Of a stretch of DNA of 64,000 bases, positions 16,545 to 25,294 are shown in pieces. The DNA comes from CP2-2F sp034432555 (GTDB lineage: Bacteria; Chloroflexota; Anaerolineae; Aggregatilineales; UBA2796): the NCBI GenBank assembly GCA_034432555.1, contig DAOUBW010000013.1:248001-312000 (forward strand). Direction: 5' to 3'. The notes beneath the pieces were generated by a model that saw nothing but the letters and a program-made list of their open reading frames with translations, did no database searches and was not told the origin of the DNA. The position numbers and the translations under genes were made by a program. Within the stretch, counting starts at the first letter, position 1, and every line of letters begins with the position of its first letter.

Positions 16545-17800
16545 TAACGCCCGAAGGTGAAAGGCGTCACTGTGCCGATCAGGAAGAACAGGGCGATGGT
16601 GGCGTAGCCGATCAGCTTTCGGCGGTTATCCAACGGTGTGATGTCGTCGCCCGGCGGTGGATGCCGCAGCCCAGTCAGGAAGGCGAGGAGGGCGAAAAAG
16701 AGCAGGCTCGGAAAGATCGTCAGCCCTAAGAAAATCATGACGGCAAACGTGGCTAATGCGATTGTCCAAGCTGCCTCGCCAAAGAGCGTATACATGACAT
16801 GCCCACCATCCAACTGACCAATCGGCAGCAAATTTAGCACCGTAAGCAGCATTCCGAACCACGCCGCAAAAGCAATTGGCTGGCGCGCCACAAAGACGGC
16901 AAGTGATGAAATATTGCGTCCGCCATAGGTCTGCAACAAATCAGGACGCAGCACGTCACCCAAGCCTTGCAGCAGAATCGGCATTCCGATCCGTTCGTTG
17001 CCAATACCAAGCAAGAGTAGGTTATTGGCGCCGGCAGGTGGCAGAAACAAGCCGATGATGTAGGCGATCAGCGCCACCACGAACCCGGCTAACGGTCCGC
17101 TGATGCCCACATCAAAGAGTGCTTTACGGTTGTTCAGCGGACTTTTGATGAAGATGACCGCGCCAAGCGTGCCAAGCAGAAAGAACGGAAAGGGGATGAA
17201 ATAGGGCAGCGTTACATCTACCCTGTGGCGGCGCGCCGCAAAATAATGTCCCATCTCATGCACGCCCAAGATGAAAAGCAGTGTGAGGGCAAATGGCGCA
17301 CCCGCCTGAACCACATCGCCCACGCTGGCAAGATTGCCGCGCTGGATGGCGCGCATATTCAGCACTGCGCCCTGAAATTGCGCGCCGCTGATGGTGGCAG
17401 TGATGATGGTCAGCAGCAGCAGCAACACATGCAGCCAACGCGGCGAATTGATGCGGCGCGGCTGCACGACGCCCTCCATCAGCACGACCATATCTATGCC
17501 GTTTTTACGGCGCATCAGCGGCGTATAGCCCAGTGCCTTGTAGCGCTTCAGCAACAGCGGGTAGGTCGGCTCGGAGTCAGTCAACAGCTTACCCTGAAAA
17601 ACAATGGCATGGGCGGCTGTGCTGTTGCGGGTTGGTTGGTCAAGATATTCCACATTGTAGATGAGGAAAACATCCTCAAGGGCAGCCGCTAGGCGGTGCA
17701 GGGTGTCTTCTGCCGCTTGCAGGGCAGAACGGGCAGGCTGCGGCGCGTGCGAGAAATCTGCATCGCCCATCAATTCAGGTAACGCCATACAATTCACCAT
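16544..17800 (-). CDS. membrane-embedded site-2-type metalloprotease (M50 family)
   Basis: Intramembrane zinc metalloprotease. HEMGH (HExxH) is visible at about residues 179-183 inside a hydrophobic stretch, followed by DVTLPYFIPFPFFLLGTLGAVI and GISGPLAGFVVALIAY, and the second zinc motif LLPIGQLDGGHV at about residue 329. About six to eight transmembrane segments follow a soluble N-terminal domain of about 120 residues (TEYPLLLKRYKALGYTP-like). This resembles the EGY/S2P-like proteins of cyanobacteria and Chloroflexota. The frame runs open to 18052, but that would overlap the smpB promoter and gene. I place the start at ATG 17800, with 17788 or 17770 also possible, and no clear ribosome-binding site decides. 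The substrate is unknown; such proteases often release membrane-bound regulators. Confidence 0.85.
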   Translation of the reverse strand: MVNCMALPELMGDADFSHAPQPARSALQAAEDTLHRLAAALEDVFLIYNVEYLDQPTRNSTAAHAIVFQGKLLTDSEPTYPLLLKRYKALGYTPLMRRKNGIDMVVLMEGVVQPRRINSPRWLHVLLLLLTIITATISGAQFQGAVLNMRAIQRGNLASVGDVVQAGAPFALTLLFILGVHEMGHYFAARRHRVDVTLPYFIPFPFFLLGTLGAVIFIKSPLNNRKALFDVGISGPLAGFVVALIAYIIGLFLPPAGANNLLLLGIGNERIGMPILLQGLGDVLRPDLLQTYGGRNISSLAVFVARQPIAFAAWFGMLLTVLNLLPIGQLDGGHVMYTLFGEAAWTIALATFAVMIFLGLTIFPSLLFFALLAFLTGLRHPPPGDDITPLDNRRKLIGYATIALFFLIGTVTPFTFGR

Positions 17801-17895
17801 CACACTAAAATCCGCCGCGATCTGTGCAGCGGATTGTGAACATAGATCGGTTGTAACACGCCTTGCCCGAACCTGCAAACTGAGCCCTTTGGCAG

Positions 17896-17911
17896 CACCT
17901 TTAGAAAGGTG
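17896..17911. repeat. 16-base perfect palindrome upstream of M50 protease and smpB
   Basis: CACCTTT-AG-AAAGGTG is a perfect palindrome in the short divergent gap. It could bind a dimeric regulator. If the protease start were further upstream it would fall inside coding sequence, so its role is uncertain. Confidence 0.35.
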
Positions 17912-17933
17912 GCAATTCGCAACCGAGAGCATG

Positions 17934-17962
17934 TTGACTCTTACCATATCCAGTGAGACAAT
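17934..17962 (+). promoter_or_regulatory. promoter for smpB
   Basis: TTGACT (17934-17939) and GACAAT (17957-17962) are spaced by 17 bases. The predicted start near 17969 is about 19 bases before the smpB ATG, leaving room for its AAGGA ribosome-binding site. Confidence 0.55.
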
Positions 17963-17987
17963 TCGGCAAGTTAAGGAAGTAGGAATC

Positions 17988-18479
17988 ATGGTAAAAACAG
18001 CCAAAGCGCCCAAGACGGCGGGCGATTTTATTGTTATAGCAACCAACAGCAAGGCAAGCCATAACTATACGTTGGGTGAGCGTTTTGAAGCAGGCTTGGT
18101 ATTGATCGGCTCGGAGATTAAATCCATCCGTGCGCGCAAGGTGAACTTGGGCGATGGCTACGTAGAAGAACGCGGCGGTGAGCTGTGGCTGCTTAGCGTG
18201 CATATTGCTGAATATGCCCAAGCCAACCGTTTTGGGCATGAGCCGCTGCGCGCCCGCAAGCTGCTGCTGCACCGCAAAGAGATCGCCTCCCTGATCGGCA
18301 AAATCCGTGAGCGCGGCTATACATTGGTGCCAACACGCCTTTACCTGAAGAAAGGGCGCGCCAAGGTCGAAATTGCCGTAGCGAAAGGTAAAAAGGATTA
18401 CGACAAGCGCGATGCCATCGCCACGCGAGAGGCGAACCTTGATATTCGCCGCCGCCTTAAAGAACAGCGCTTTGACTAG
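17988..18479 (+). CDS. smpB: SsrA-binding protein SmpB
   Basis: Binds tmRNA and brings it to stalled ribosomes for trans-translation. The 163 residues carry the family landmarks: NSKASHNYTLGERFEAGLVLIGSEIKSIR, LGDGYVEERGGELWLL, HEPLRARKLLLH, TLVPTRLYLKKGRAKVEIAVAKGKKDYDKR and the basic C-terminal tail DIRRRLKEQRFD. An open frame extends upstream from 17661, but ATG 17988 with an AGGAA sequence just before it is the family start. Its 3' end overlaps the 3' end of the convergent cyclase gene by 23 bases. tmRNA itself (ssrA) is not seen in the window. Confidence 0.96.
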   Translation: MVKTAKAPKTAGDFIVIATNSKASHNYTLGERFEAGLVLIGSEIKSIRARKVNLGDGYVEERGGELWLLSVHIAEYAQANRFGHEPLRARKLLLHRKEIASLIGKIRERGYTLVPTRLYLKKGRAKVEIAVAKGKKDYDKRDAIATREANLDIRRRLKEQRFD

Positions 18480-21400
18480 TCAACATGCTGATCAGCTCTG
18501 TGTTATACCACACGCCACTGATGTAATCCTTCAGCCAGCCCTTGCCATGCAGCCACGTGAAGGTGCCAGCCAGCGCAATGCGCACATGTTCGGCAACCTG
18601 CTTGGCACGCGCAGGTTCGCCATTTTCGGCAAGCACGCGCACCGTAAAGAGTGCCGCCATAATCGGGCGATATAAGCCGCGTATCTGTTGGCGGCTTAGG
18701 CGCACTGCCATGCCGTTCACGCGCTCTAGCGCCGTCATATAGCGCCCCATACCCAGATCAACAACTGCCAACGCTGCATCAATTTCTAAGGGCAGAATGT
18801 GCGGCTTTTGGCGTGAATTTGACGCAAAGACCGCCCGCGCTGCCATCAGTTCAGCCTCGGCAGCCTGCCATGCCCCCTGCCGCAGATAGATGCAGCCAAT
18901 GTGAAAGCGCGTTAATGCAACTTCCATCGGCAGGTTGATCGCCTCTTGAATGCTGCGTGCGCGCTGCATGTGGCTGAGTGCTTCATCGTAGACGCCCAAA
19001 TATTCAGAGACAATGCCCGTCAGAAGTTGGGCATTTGCCGCGCCGCCGCGCTCACCGACTTGGCTGAGCATTTGGAAGGCATCTATCACCAGCTGATGCC
19101 CTTCACTGACCTGCCCAAGATTGATCATCAGCTCGCCAACGCGGTTTAAGGTCAGCCCTTCGCGGCGGCGATCGCCAATTTGGCGTAGGCGCTCCAATTG
19201 AAGCTGGGCAGCTTCTAAAGCGGCGGGCAAGTTGTATTCGCGCATGTATAAATCGACCAGTGCCGAGAGGCATTCCGCTTCCAGCACAGGGTCTTGCAGT
19301 TCGCGGGCGCCTTTGAGGGTGGTTTGCGCCGCTTGAATAGCGCTCTCAGGTGCTTCGGCGTACATTTCATCGAACCACGTCAGCAGCAGTTCAATGACAT
19401 AGCGCTGATCGCCCAGTCGGTTAGCAAGCGTCTGCATTTTGCGGTCAAGGTCAGCCCGTTGTGCGCTGCTTGTCTGGCTCAGGCGCAGCAGCGCGCCGCG
19501 CAGCAACAAATAGCCGTGCCACGCCAGGCGATCCTCACCGAGTGCTTCTGCCAACAGCACGGCAAGCTGTGCCTCTTTGAGCGCCTCTGCCCATGTGCTG
19601 GTCTGCGTGAAATAGTCAGCGCGCAGCAAGTGTACAATTGCCTGCCAATCATCACGGGCGGCGCTTTCCGCCAAGCGTGAGCCGTGCGGCAGCTTTTCGG
19701 CAACAGCGCTTGTTTCGCCCAAGCGCAGCAACACACGCACCTGCCGCCGCCAAATCTCAAAGCGATCTGCTTGTGTTTGTGCCAGTGTTTCCGCCTGAGC
19801 AAAGTATTCCAACGCTGCGAAGTTCGCATATTCGGCGAAGGCTTTGCGCCCTGCTTCCAATGTATAGCGCAGCGCTTCTTCGCGGCTGTTGCTCTGAGCA
19901 AAGTGATATGCCAAAAGCGGGATCGCATCCGGCATTTGGCGCTGAAGGGTGAGCGCCACGCTGTGGTGAATCTCAGCGCGCTGCTCTGCCAACATGCCCT
20001 GATAAATCACTTCTTGCAGGATGGCATGTTTGAAGGTGTAGGCGCGGTCTGCTTTGCTTGGGTAAATGTAGGCGGCAATTCGCAGTGCGTTTAGGCGCTC
20101 GCGCAAGCGCTCCAGTGTATAGGTGCCGCTTGGCAGGCTCTCTGCGAGCAGGTTCACCGAAAACTCGCGCCCAATGACCGCCGCGTATTTCAACAACTGC
20201 CGATCTGTTTCACTGAGGCTATCGAGGCGCGCCTGCACCACACCTTGCACCGTCTGCGGCACGTTGAAGCCTTTCGCGCCGTCGGTGATTGCCAACCCTT
20301 GTGGCGTTGGTTGCAACTGTGCCGCCTCTTGCAGCGCCTCTGCCAACTCTAGGGCAAAAAAGGGATTGCCCTGCACACGCTCACAGATGAAATCGAGCAG
20401 CGCCGAGCTGATAGGCGCGTTCAGGTGCTTTTCGAGCAAATGAAGCACCTCAGCGCGGCTAAGTTCTTGCACCGCGATGTAGTGGTGCAGCCGCTTGGTG
20501 CGGAGTTCATTGACCAGATGTTCGGCGGTTGGTTCACCTTGCAAGGCACGCTGCACCACCAGCAAAAGGATCGGTGCAGGCGTCACCGAAAGCTGCTGCA
20601 CAAGGTCTATGGCAAGGTTGGCAGAGCCTTCGTCAATCCACTGAATGTCTTCTAACACCAACAAGATCGGCTGGCGGCGTGCCAAGCGTCGGATCAATTC
20701 CGTGATGAGTGCAAAAGTCGCTTGCTGGCGCGTCTGCCCTTCAAGGCTGGCAGTCACGGGCGTCTCAGGGATGGGCAGCTTCAGCACATCACCCAGCAGC
20801 GGCAAGCGCGCCTCATCGTTCGGCAGCAGGTTATTCAGCATAATCCGCAGTTGTTGGATAGTTTCCCGATCCGTATCGCCGCCTAGACTGAGCAAAGTGT
20901 TGAGGATGTTCTGCCAAGGCAGATAGGCACTTAGCTGCCCCGTATTGAAACTTTCGCCTTGCCCAACGCGGAAGCCACGTGCCACCGCCCGCCGCACCAG
21001 CTCTGAGACAAGGCGGCTTTTGCCAATGCCCGCTTCCCCTTCAAGGCGCACTACCCGCGGATGCCCTGCACGCGCTGCCTTCAGATGGCGCTCCAGGCGC
21101 TCCAACTCAGCGGTGCGCCCGACCAAGTCGCTTAGTTTCAGTTGGCGCACACTGCTGGCGCGGAAACTGACCGGTTCGGCAACCGGGATCGGTTGGGCGC
21201 GCCCTTTGATCACCACTTCAGGCAGATATTCAAAGATGACGCGCTTATCGGCAGCCTTATAAACCGCCGACGAGGCAAGGATGCGCCCGCCGCTTGCCGC
21301 GCCCATCAAGCGGGCAGCCACATTAGTTTCATCGCCGATGGTGCTGTATTCGTGGCGCACTTCGCCGCCAACCGTGCCGGCATAGACCAAGCCACGGCTG

Positions 21401-22503
21401 ATGCCAATGGCGTGCGTGGAGACTGTGCTGCCCTGCGGTGTGCTTTGCCGCAAGGCAAGCGCAGCACGCAAGGCGCGCTCTGCCTCATCGCCATAGGTGA
21501 TCGGCGCACCGAAGACGGCAAAGACCACACAGCCCTTATCGCTCACCTCGACGGACATCAACTGACCGCCAAAATCGGCAAGGGTGCGCTGTGCGCTGCA
21601 CACATAGGCATCTAGGGCATTGTGGAACATTTCCGCCTCGTAGCGGCGGTAATCGGGACGGCTAGTGCCGCCAAAATTGAGCTTCACAAACATGGGGATG
21701 GCATAGCGCAGATCGCCCACATAATCGCCCAGTCCTTGCTCAAGGCGCTCGCGGATGAAAGCGCTGACGTGCGGGCGCACTTCATCAAGCACTTCGGCGG
21801 CATCGCCCTGTGCTTGCCAGGCTGCCCAACGTGCCTTCCGCGCCTGATCCGCCACAGAAGGCGGCACGCTGATCACCGACGCGTTGCCCGTCTCGTTGAA
21901 TTGCAACGCTACGCCCGCCTCGCGCAGTGGTGGCACACACTCGGCGTGAACAACAACCTGCTCAGGCTGCGTTTCAACGGCAAGGCTTAGCGCAGCGCGC
22001 ACCGCTGCACCAGACAAGACATCTGCACAGCCATAGTGTGGCAAGCCCACTAACCAACGGTCTACGCTGCCCATACCAATGCAAATCCGCAAGCGCAACC
22101 CACGAAACAAGCGCATGATGCCCATAATTTCTTGCATCTGCATGGCAGCCGCCACAGCGCGCAGCACGCCGGGCAGTACTGCGTCGTTCGCGCCGATGGG
22201 CTGGTCGTCAAACCAGGCGCTGAAACCATCGCCCAAGAAGCGAATGACGCTGCCGCCATGATGAAAGACCGAGCCTGCCACTGCCTCAAACATTGGGTTG
22301 ATGCGGCGCTTCAGCTCATCGCTGGCGCGTTGTGCGCCAAATTCTGCCACAAGCTGAGTGGTCAGCGTCGTATAGCCTGAAATATCGACCATGAGCGCGG
22401 CACCTTGCGAAGTAGACGGTAGATCGGTGCGCTGAAGCAGCGCACGAAAGCGATCCGTCGCTAGGTAGGGGGCTAAAAGATGCAAAAGTTCTTCAGGCTT
22501 CAT
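18457..22503 (-). CDS. class III cyclase-homology / AAA ATPase / TPR multidomain regulator
   Basis: A 1348-residue signalling protein. The first nucleotidyl-cyclase domain (about residues 37-200) has both metal-binding regions, MVDISGYTTLT and RFLGDGFSAWFDD. The second cyclase-like domain (about 270-470) has SDKGCVVFAVFGAP and STIGDETNVAARLM, but its first metal Asp region reads FVKLNFGG, so it is probably degenerate. A STAND/ORC-type ATPase follows, with Walker A GEAGIGKS (about 488-495) and Walker B ILLVLEDIQWID (about 613-624). The last 550 residues are helical repeats of TPR type. There is no DNA-binding domain at the end. This architecture is frequent in Chloroflexota and Actinobacteria, and the signals are unknown. 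The reading frame ends inside the convergent smpB 3' end. It stands alone, with no partner gene beside it. Confidence 0.88.
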   Translation of the reverse strand: MKPEELLHLLAPYLATDRFRALLQRTDLPSTSQGAALMVDISGYTTLTTQLVAEFGAQRASDELKRRINPMFEAVAGSVFHHGGSVIRFLGDGFSAWFDDQPIGANDAVLPGVLRAVAAAMQMQEIMGIMRLFRGLRLRICIGMGSVDRWLVGLPHYGCADVLSGAAVRAALSLAVETQPEQVVVHAECVPPLREAGVALQFNETGNASVISVPPSVADQARKARWAAWQAQGDAAEVLDEVRPHVSAFIRERLEQGLGDYVGDLRYAIPMFVKLNFGGTSRPDYRRYEAEMFHNALDAYVCSAQRTLADFGGQLMSVEVSDKGCVVFAVFGAPITYGDEAERALRAALALRQSTPQGSTVSTHAIGISRGLVYAGTVGGEVRHEYSTIGDETNVAARLMGAASGGRILASSAVYKAADKRVIFEYLPEVVIKGRAQPIPVAEPVSFRASSVRQLKLSDLVGRTAELERLERHLKAARAGHPRVVRLEGEAGIGKSRLVSELVRRAVARGFRVGQGESFNTGQLSAYLPWQNILNTLLSLGGDTDRETIQQLRIMLNNLLPNDEARLPLLGDVLKLPIPETPVTASLEGQTRQQATFALITELIRRLARRQPILLVLEDIQWIDEGSANLAIDLVQQLSVTPAPILLLVVQRALQGEPTAEHLVNELRTKRLHHYIAVQELSRAEVLHLLEKHLNAPISSALLDFICERVQGNPFFALELAEALQEAAQLQPTPQGLAITDGAKGFNVPQTVQGVVQARLDSLSETDRQLLKYAAVIGREFSVNLLAESLPSGTYTLERLRERLNALRIAAYIYPSKADRAYTFKHAILQEVIYQGMLAEQRAEIHHSVALTLQRQMPDAIPLLAYHFAQSNSREEALRYTLEAGRKAFAEYANFAALEYFAQAETLAQTQADRFEIWRRQVRVLLRLGETSAVAEKLPHGSRLAESAARDDWQAIVHLLRADYFTQTSTWAEALKEAQLAVLLAEALGEDRLAWHGYLLLRGALLRLSQTSSAQRADLDRKMQTLANRLGDQRYVIELLLTWFDEMYAEAPESAIQAAQTTLKGARELQDPVLEAECLSALVDLYMREYNLPAALEAAQLQLERLRQIGDRRREGLTLNRVGELMINLGQVSEGHQLVIDAFQMLSQVGERGGAANAQLLTGIVSEYLGVYDEALSHMQRARSIQEAINLPMEVALTRFHIGCIYLRQGAWQAAEAELMAARAVFASNSRQKPHILPLEIDAALAVVDLGMGRYMTALERVNGMAVRLSRQQIRGLYRPIMAALFTVRVLAENGEPARAKQVAEHVRIALAGTFTWLHGKGWLKDYISGVWYNTELISMLTSQSAVL

Positions 22504-22582
22504 TGATGCTCACACGGCTTCTCCCACTTATTCAATGATACTACAGATAGGCGTGAATGTCTGCTAAAGAGATGCAAGAACA

Positions 22583-22713
22583 CCCTCCGAAGCGGATCAC
22601 TCCCAGAAGGCTGTTCGCCACATGCGTGCACCAAGTCACCTCGCTACGACTCTCCAGTTAGGAGCGGCGGCGGCACGCGCAGGGCGGCTGAGGGATGGTG
22701 ATCCGCTAGGGTC
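22583..22713. ncRNA. unassigned structured element, candidate non-coding RNA or palindromic element
   Basis: A 131-base segment closes on itself. ACCCT (22583-22587) pairs with AGGGT (22709-22713), AGCGGATCAC (22592-22601) pairs perfectly with GTGATCCGCT (22699-22708), and TCCC (22602-22605) pairs with GGGA (22693-22696) across a two-base bulge, about 19 base pairs in all. Inside, GCGTGC (22625-22630) can pair with GCACGC (22674-22679), and CTCC-AGTTA-GGAG (22653-22665) forms a terminal hairpin. It resembles a rod-like small RNA. I do not recognise it as SRP, 6S, RNase P RNA or tmRNA. The strand is undetermined. Confidence 0.4.
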
Positions 22714-22752
22714 TTCCTACAACCCTTTCCCAAAACCGTTGCTAGTTCAGGT

Positions 22753-22782
22753 TTGACGCGCCATAATACGGCGTGCTACAAT
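22753..22782 (+). promoter_or_regulatory. promoter for rpsA
   Basis: TTGACG (22753-22758) and TACAAT (22777-22782) are separated by 18 bases. Transcription would begin near 22789, giving a leader of about 35 bases. Confidence 0.65.
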
Positions 22783-22823
22783 GAAGAACCAAATACCCCT
22801 GTTGCACGGAGAACGTTTACCAA

Positions 22824-24317
22824 ATGGAGTCCAACATGCCTGTTGCCAGCGAGAGCGAGCCTATCGAGCCAATCGAGGCTGAGCTGCGCGTCGCTGCGCC
22901 CAATGGCGAGGCTGCGTCGGATGCAGCGTCGCACGCGCCTGCGGAGCGTGATATTCAACCCGAAAGCGCGGTTCTGCCCGAAGCCGTTGCCCATACCGCC
23001 GCTGAAGTTGCGGCAGAATTGCCCGCTGCCTTGGATGATGCACCCGCCGCTGCACCTGCGGACGAAAGCAGCGTGATGACCGCTGAAATGCTCGATTCCC
23101 ACGCCGAGCCAAAACTGCGGAAGGGCGAAATTGTGGAAGGTGTGGTTGCTGACACCTCGCCCACCGAAATCTTGATTGACCTCGGTATGAAGACCGAAGG
23201 CATTATCGCGGGCAAAGAGCTAGAGCGCATGGACAAAGAGACGCTGGATCGCCTGAAGGCAGGCGAGCGCGTCAGCGTTTATGTGCTGAACCCAGAGCGC
23301 GATGGAAAAGTCATCCTCTCCCTTTCGCGGGCAGCAGAGGAACAAGACTGGCGCAAGGCAGAAGAACTGCGCCAAAGCGGTGAGGTCTTTAACGGCAAGG
23401 TCGATGGTTACAACAAAGGCGGCTTGATTGTGCGCTTGGGGCGCGTGCGCGGCTTTGTGCCAGAATCCCAAGTCAGCCGTGACCGCCGTACCCGCGCACA
23501 GGGCGCAGACCCACAGGAAAAATGGGACTCCATGCGTGGTGAGGACATTTCGGTGAAGGTGCTGGAAGTTGACCGCGCCCGCAATCGTTTGATCCTCTCT
23601 GAGCGCGATGCCACGCCAGCCCTGCGCGAGCACCGCAAAGAGCGCCTGCTGGATGAACTGCGAGTCGGTGACCGCCGCGAGGGGCGCGTGAAAAGCGTGG
23701 CAGATTTCGGCGTCTTTGTGGATGTAGGCGGCGCAGACGGTCTGGTTCACCTGACCGAACTCTCCTGGAAACACATCACGCATCCAAAAGATATTCTGCA
23801 CATTGGGCAAGAGGTGCAGGTCGAGGTCATCAGCATTGACCGTGATCGCAAGCGCATCGGCTTGAGCATCAAGCGCTGCGAGGAAGATCCCTGGATGGCA
23901 ATTGCGCGCACCTATGCTATTGGGCAGCTTGTGCAAGGCACCATCACTAAGCTGACCAAGTTTGGTGCTTTTGCCCGCCTTGTCGAAAATCCAGAGATTG
24001 AAGGGCTGATCCACATCAGCGAGCTGGCGCCGCACCGCGTCAGCCATCCGAAAGATGTGGTGCAAGAGGGTGATGTGCTGACCTTGCGCGTGGTCAAGAT
24101 TGACCCTGAGCAGCGTCGGCTTGGGTTGAGCCTGAAAAAGGTCACCTCACCCGACTATGCGGAGTCGGACTACCGCCGCGCCATGGAGCCAGACTTTGCC
24201 GATTTTGAAGCTGCCTCCCTGAAAGAGGATGAGCGCCGCCGTGCTGAACGCAAGAAGGGCGGCAAAAAGGGCGGCAAAAAGGGCGGTAAGGGCGAGTTTG
24301 AAGAAGAAGAATACTAG
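22824..24317 (+). CDS. rpsA: 30S ribosomal protein S1 homologue (four S1 domains)
   Basis: RNA-binding ribosomal protein or translation factor of 497 residues. After an acidic, alanine-rich N-terminal region (about residues 1-95) there are four S1 domains at about 97-165, 182-260, 275-345 and 362-435. The third and fourth have the canonical motifs (GRVKSVADFGVFVDVGGADGLVHLTELSW and GTITKLTKFGAFARLVENPEIEGLIHISELA). The C-terminus is a charged tail with repeated KKGG units and a final EFEEEEY. The S1 count suits bacterial S1 outside Proteobacteria. The start may be ATG 22824 or the ATG at 22836, which has GGAG about 8 bases before it. A good promoter lies 40-70 bases upstream. It converges with trmD. 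Confidence 0.9.
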   Translation: MESNMPVASESEPIEPIEAELRVAAPNGEAASDAASHAPAERDIQPESAVLPEAVAHTAAEVAAELPAALDDAPAAAPADESSVMTAEMLDSHAEPKLRKGEIVEGVVADTSPTEILIDLGMKTEGIIAGKELERMDKETLDRLKAGERVSVYVLNPERDGKVILSLSRAAEEQDWRKAEELRQSGEVFNGKVDGYNKGGLIVRLGRVRGFVPESQVSRDRRTRAQGADPQEKWDSMRGEDISVKVLEVDRARNRLILSERDATPALREHRKERLLDELRVGDRREGRVKSVADFGVFVDVGGADGLVHLTELSWKHITHPKDILHIGQEVQVEVISIDRDRKRIGLSIKRCEEDPWMAIARTYAIGQLVQGTITKLTKFGAFARLVENPEIEGLIHISELAPHRVSHPKDVVQEGDVLTLRVVKIDPEQRRLGLSLKKVTSPDYAESDYRRAMEPDFADFEAASLKEDERRRAERKKGGKKGGKKGGKGEFEEEEY

Positions 24318-24360
24318 GCGCGTGGCGCATTTCTCCGCGCAATAGCTAGAGGAGTCACCC

Positions 24361-24386
24361 GCAGGGACGGCAAGCGCTGTCCCTGT
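24361..24386 (+). terminator. weak hairpin after rpsA
   Basis: CAGGGAC (24362-24368) pairs with GTCCCTG (24379-24385), extendable by two more pairs, with a short loop. There is no T-run on the plus strand, so it may be a transcript end stabiliser shared with convergent trmD rather than a classic terminator. Confidence 0.35.
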
Positions 24387-24422
24387 GGCGTGTACGGCAA
24401 AGGTGGCAGGCTGCCCACCCCG

Positions 24423-25181
24423 CTAATCTGCGTCTTCTGTCCGTTCGCCGCGAGCCCACGCCGCTGCCAACTGCCCTAAGGCGTAGCGTTCCGCCTCACT
24501 CAGCGTTGCATTCAACAACAGATCAGGACGGCGCAGCCACGTGCGGCGCAATGCGCTCTGCCGCCGCCAGCGCGCCACCGCACCATGATCACCTTCCAAC
24601 AGCACGGCAGGCACGCGCAGTCCACGAAATTCGGGTGGGCGTGTGTAATGTGCGCCTTCCAGCAAGCCGCTGCTGTGCGAGTCGTTCGGCGCGGAGTCGG
24701 CGTTGCCCAAGACATCGGGAATGTGGCGCGCAATGGCATCCAGCATGACCATCGCCGCCAATTCGCCGCCGGTCAGCACATAGTCGCCAAGGCTCACCTC
24801 ATGGGTCACCACAAGGCGGCGCACGCGCTCGTCCACGCCTTCATAGCGCCCACACAGGATGGCAAGGCGCGGATAGGTGGCAAATTCCGCCGCCATGCGC
24901 TGATCAAAGCGCGTTCCTTGTGGCGTGGTCAGGATGATGGGCGCGCTTTCACCGCCCAACACCGACTCTACAGCGCGCACAATCGGCTCGACCTTCATCA
25001 ACATGCCGCCACCGCCGCCGTAAGGTGGCTCATCGGTCACCTGATGTTTATCGGTGGCATAGTCGCGGATGTTATGCAGTGCCACATGCAGCAAGCCACG
25101 TGCTTGTGCGCGCTTGAGGATGCTCTCCGTGAGGACGCCCTCGAACATAGCAGGGAACAATGTGAAAATCTCAAAACGCAT
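24423..25181 (-). CDS. trmD: tRNA (guanine37-N1)-methyltransferase TrmD
   Basis: SPOUT-class enzyme that methylates G37 of tRNAs using SAM, preventing +1 frameshifts. The 252 residues begin MRFEIFTLFPAMFEGVLTESI and contain HNIRDYATDKHQVTDEPPYGGG with GMLMKVEP, LCGRYEGVDERV and GDYVLTGGELAAMVMLDAIARHIPDVLGN, which form the trefoil-knot SAM site. The C-terminal part with HYTRPPEFRGLRVPAVLLEGDH is complete. It often sits with rpsP and rplS, but not here. It is convergent with rpsA and lies about 110 bases downstream of dgoD on the same strand. Confidence 0.97.
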   Translation of the reverse strand: MRFEIFTLFPAMFEGVLTESILKRAQARGLLHVALHNIRDYATDKHQVTDEPPYGGGGGMLMKVEPIVRAVESVLGGESAPIILTTPQGTRFDQRMAAEFATYPRLAILCGRYEGVDERVRRLVVTHEVSLGDYVLTGGELAAMVMLDAIARHIPDVLGNADSAPNDSHSSGLLEGAHYTRPPEFRGLRVPAVLLEGDHGAVARWRRQSALRRTWLRRPDLLLNATLSEAERYALGQLAAAWARGERTEDAD

Positions 25182-25294
25182 GGCGATGCTAGATAACTCC
25201 TAGCTGTGCGGCGCAGCAATCGGTGGAGAGTATAGCGCAGAACGCCGCCCTACGATCCTCAACATTCCCTGTGGATGCCGCACATTGAATCTGC

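Larger units (their letters stand above)
22504..22823. other. intergenic region between the cyclase gene and rpsA
   Basis: 320 bases between divergent starts. It holds a long imperfect inverted repeat with internal arms (22583-22713, listed separately) and the rpsA promoter (22753-22782). No reading frame of note and no tRNA is seen. Confidence 0.6.

Noticed and set aside
17801..18052. N-terminal extension of the M50 protease to 18052
   Set aside because: It would overlap the smpB start and promoter, and the sequence lacks a matching N-terminal domain; ATG 17800 fits better, but the point is not settled.
22583..22713. SRP RNA, 6S RNA or RNase P RNA
   Set aside because: I looked for the characteristic loops (such as the SRP GGAA-type helix 8 loop) and did not see them; the element is left unassigned.
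23220..24065. 281-residue minus-strand ORF
   Set aside because: Shadow of rpsA; the plus frame has four clear S1 domains.
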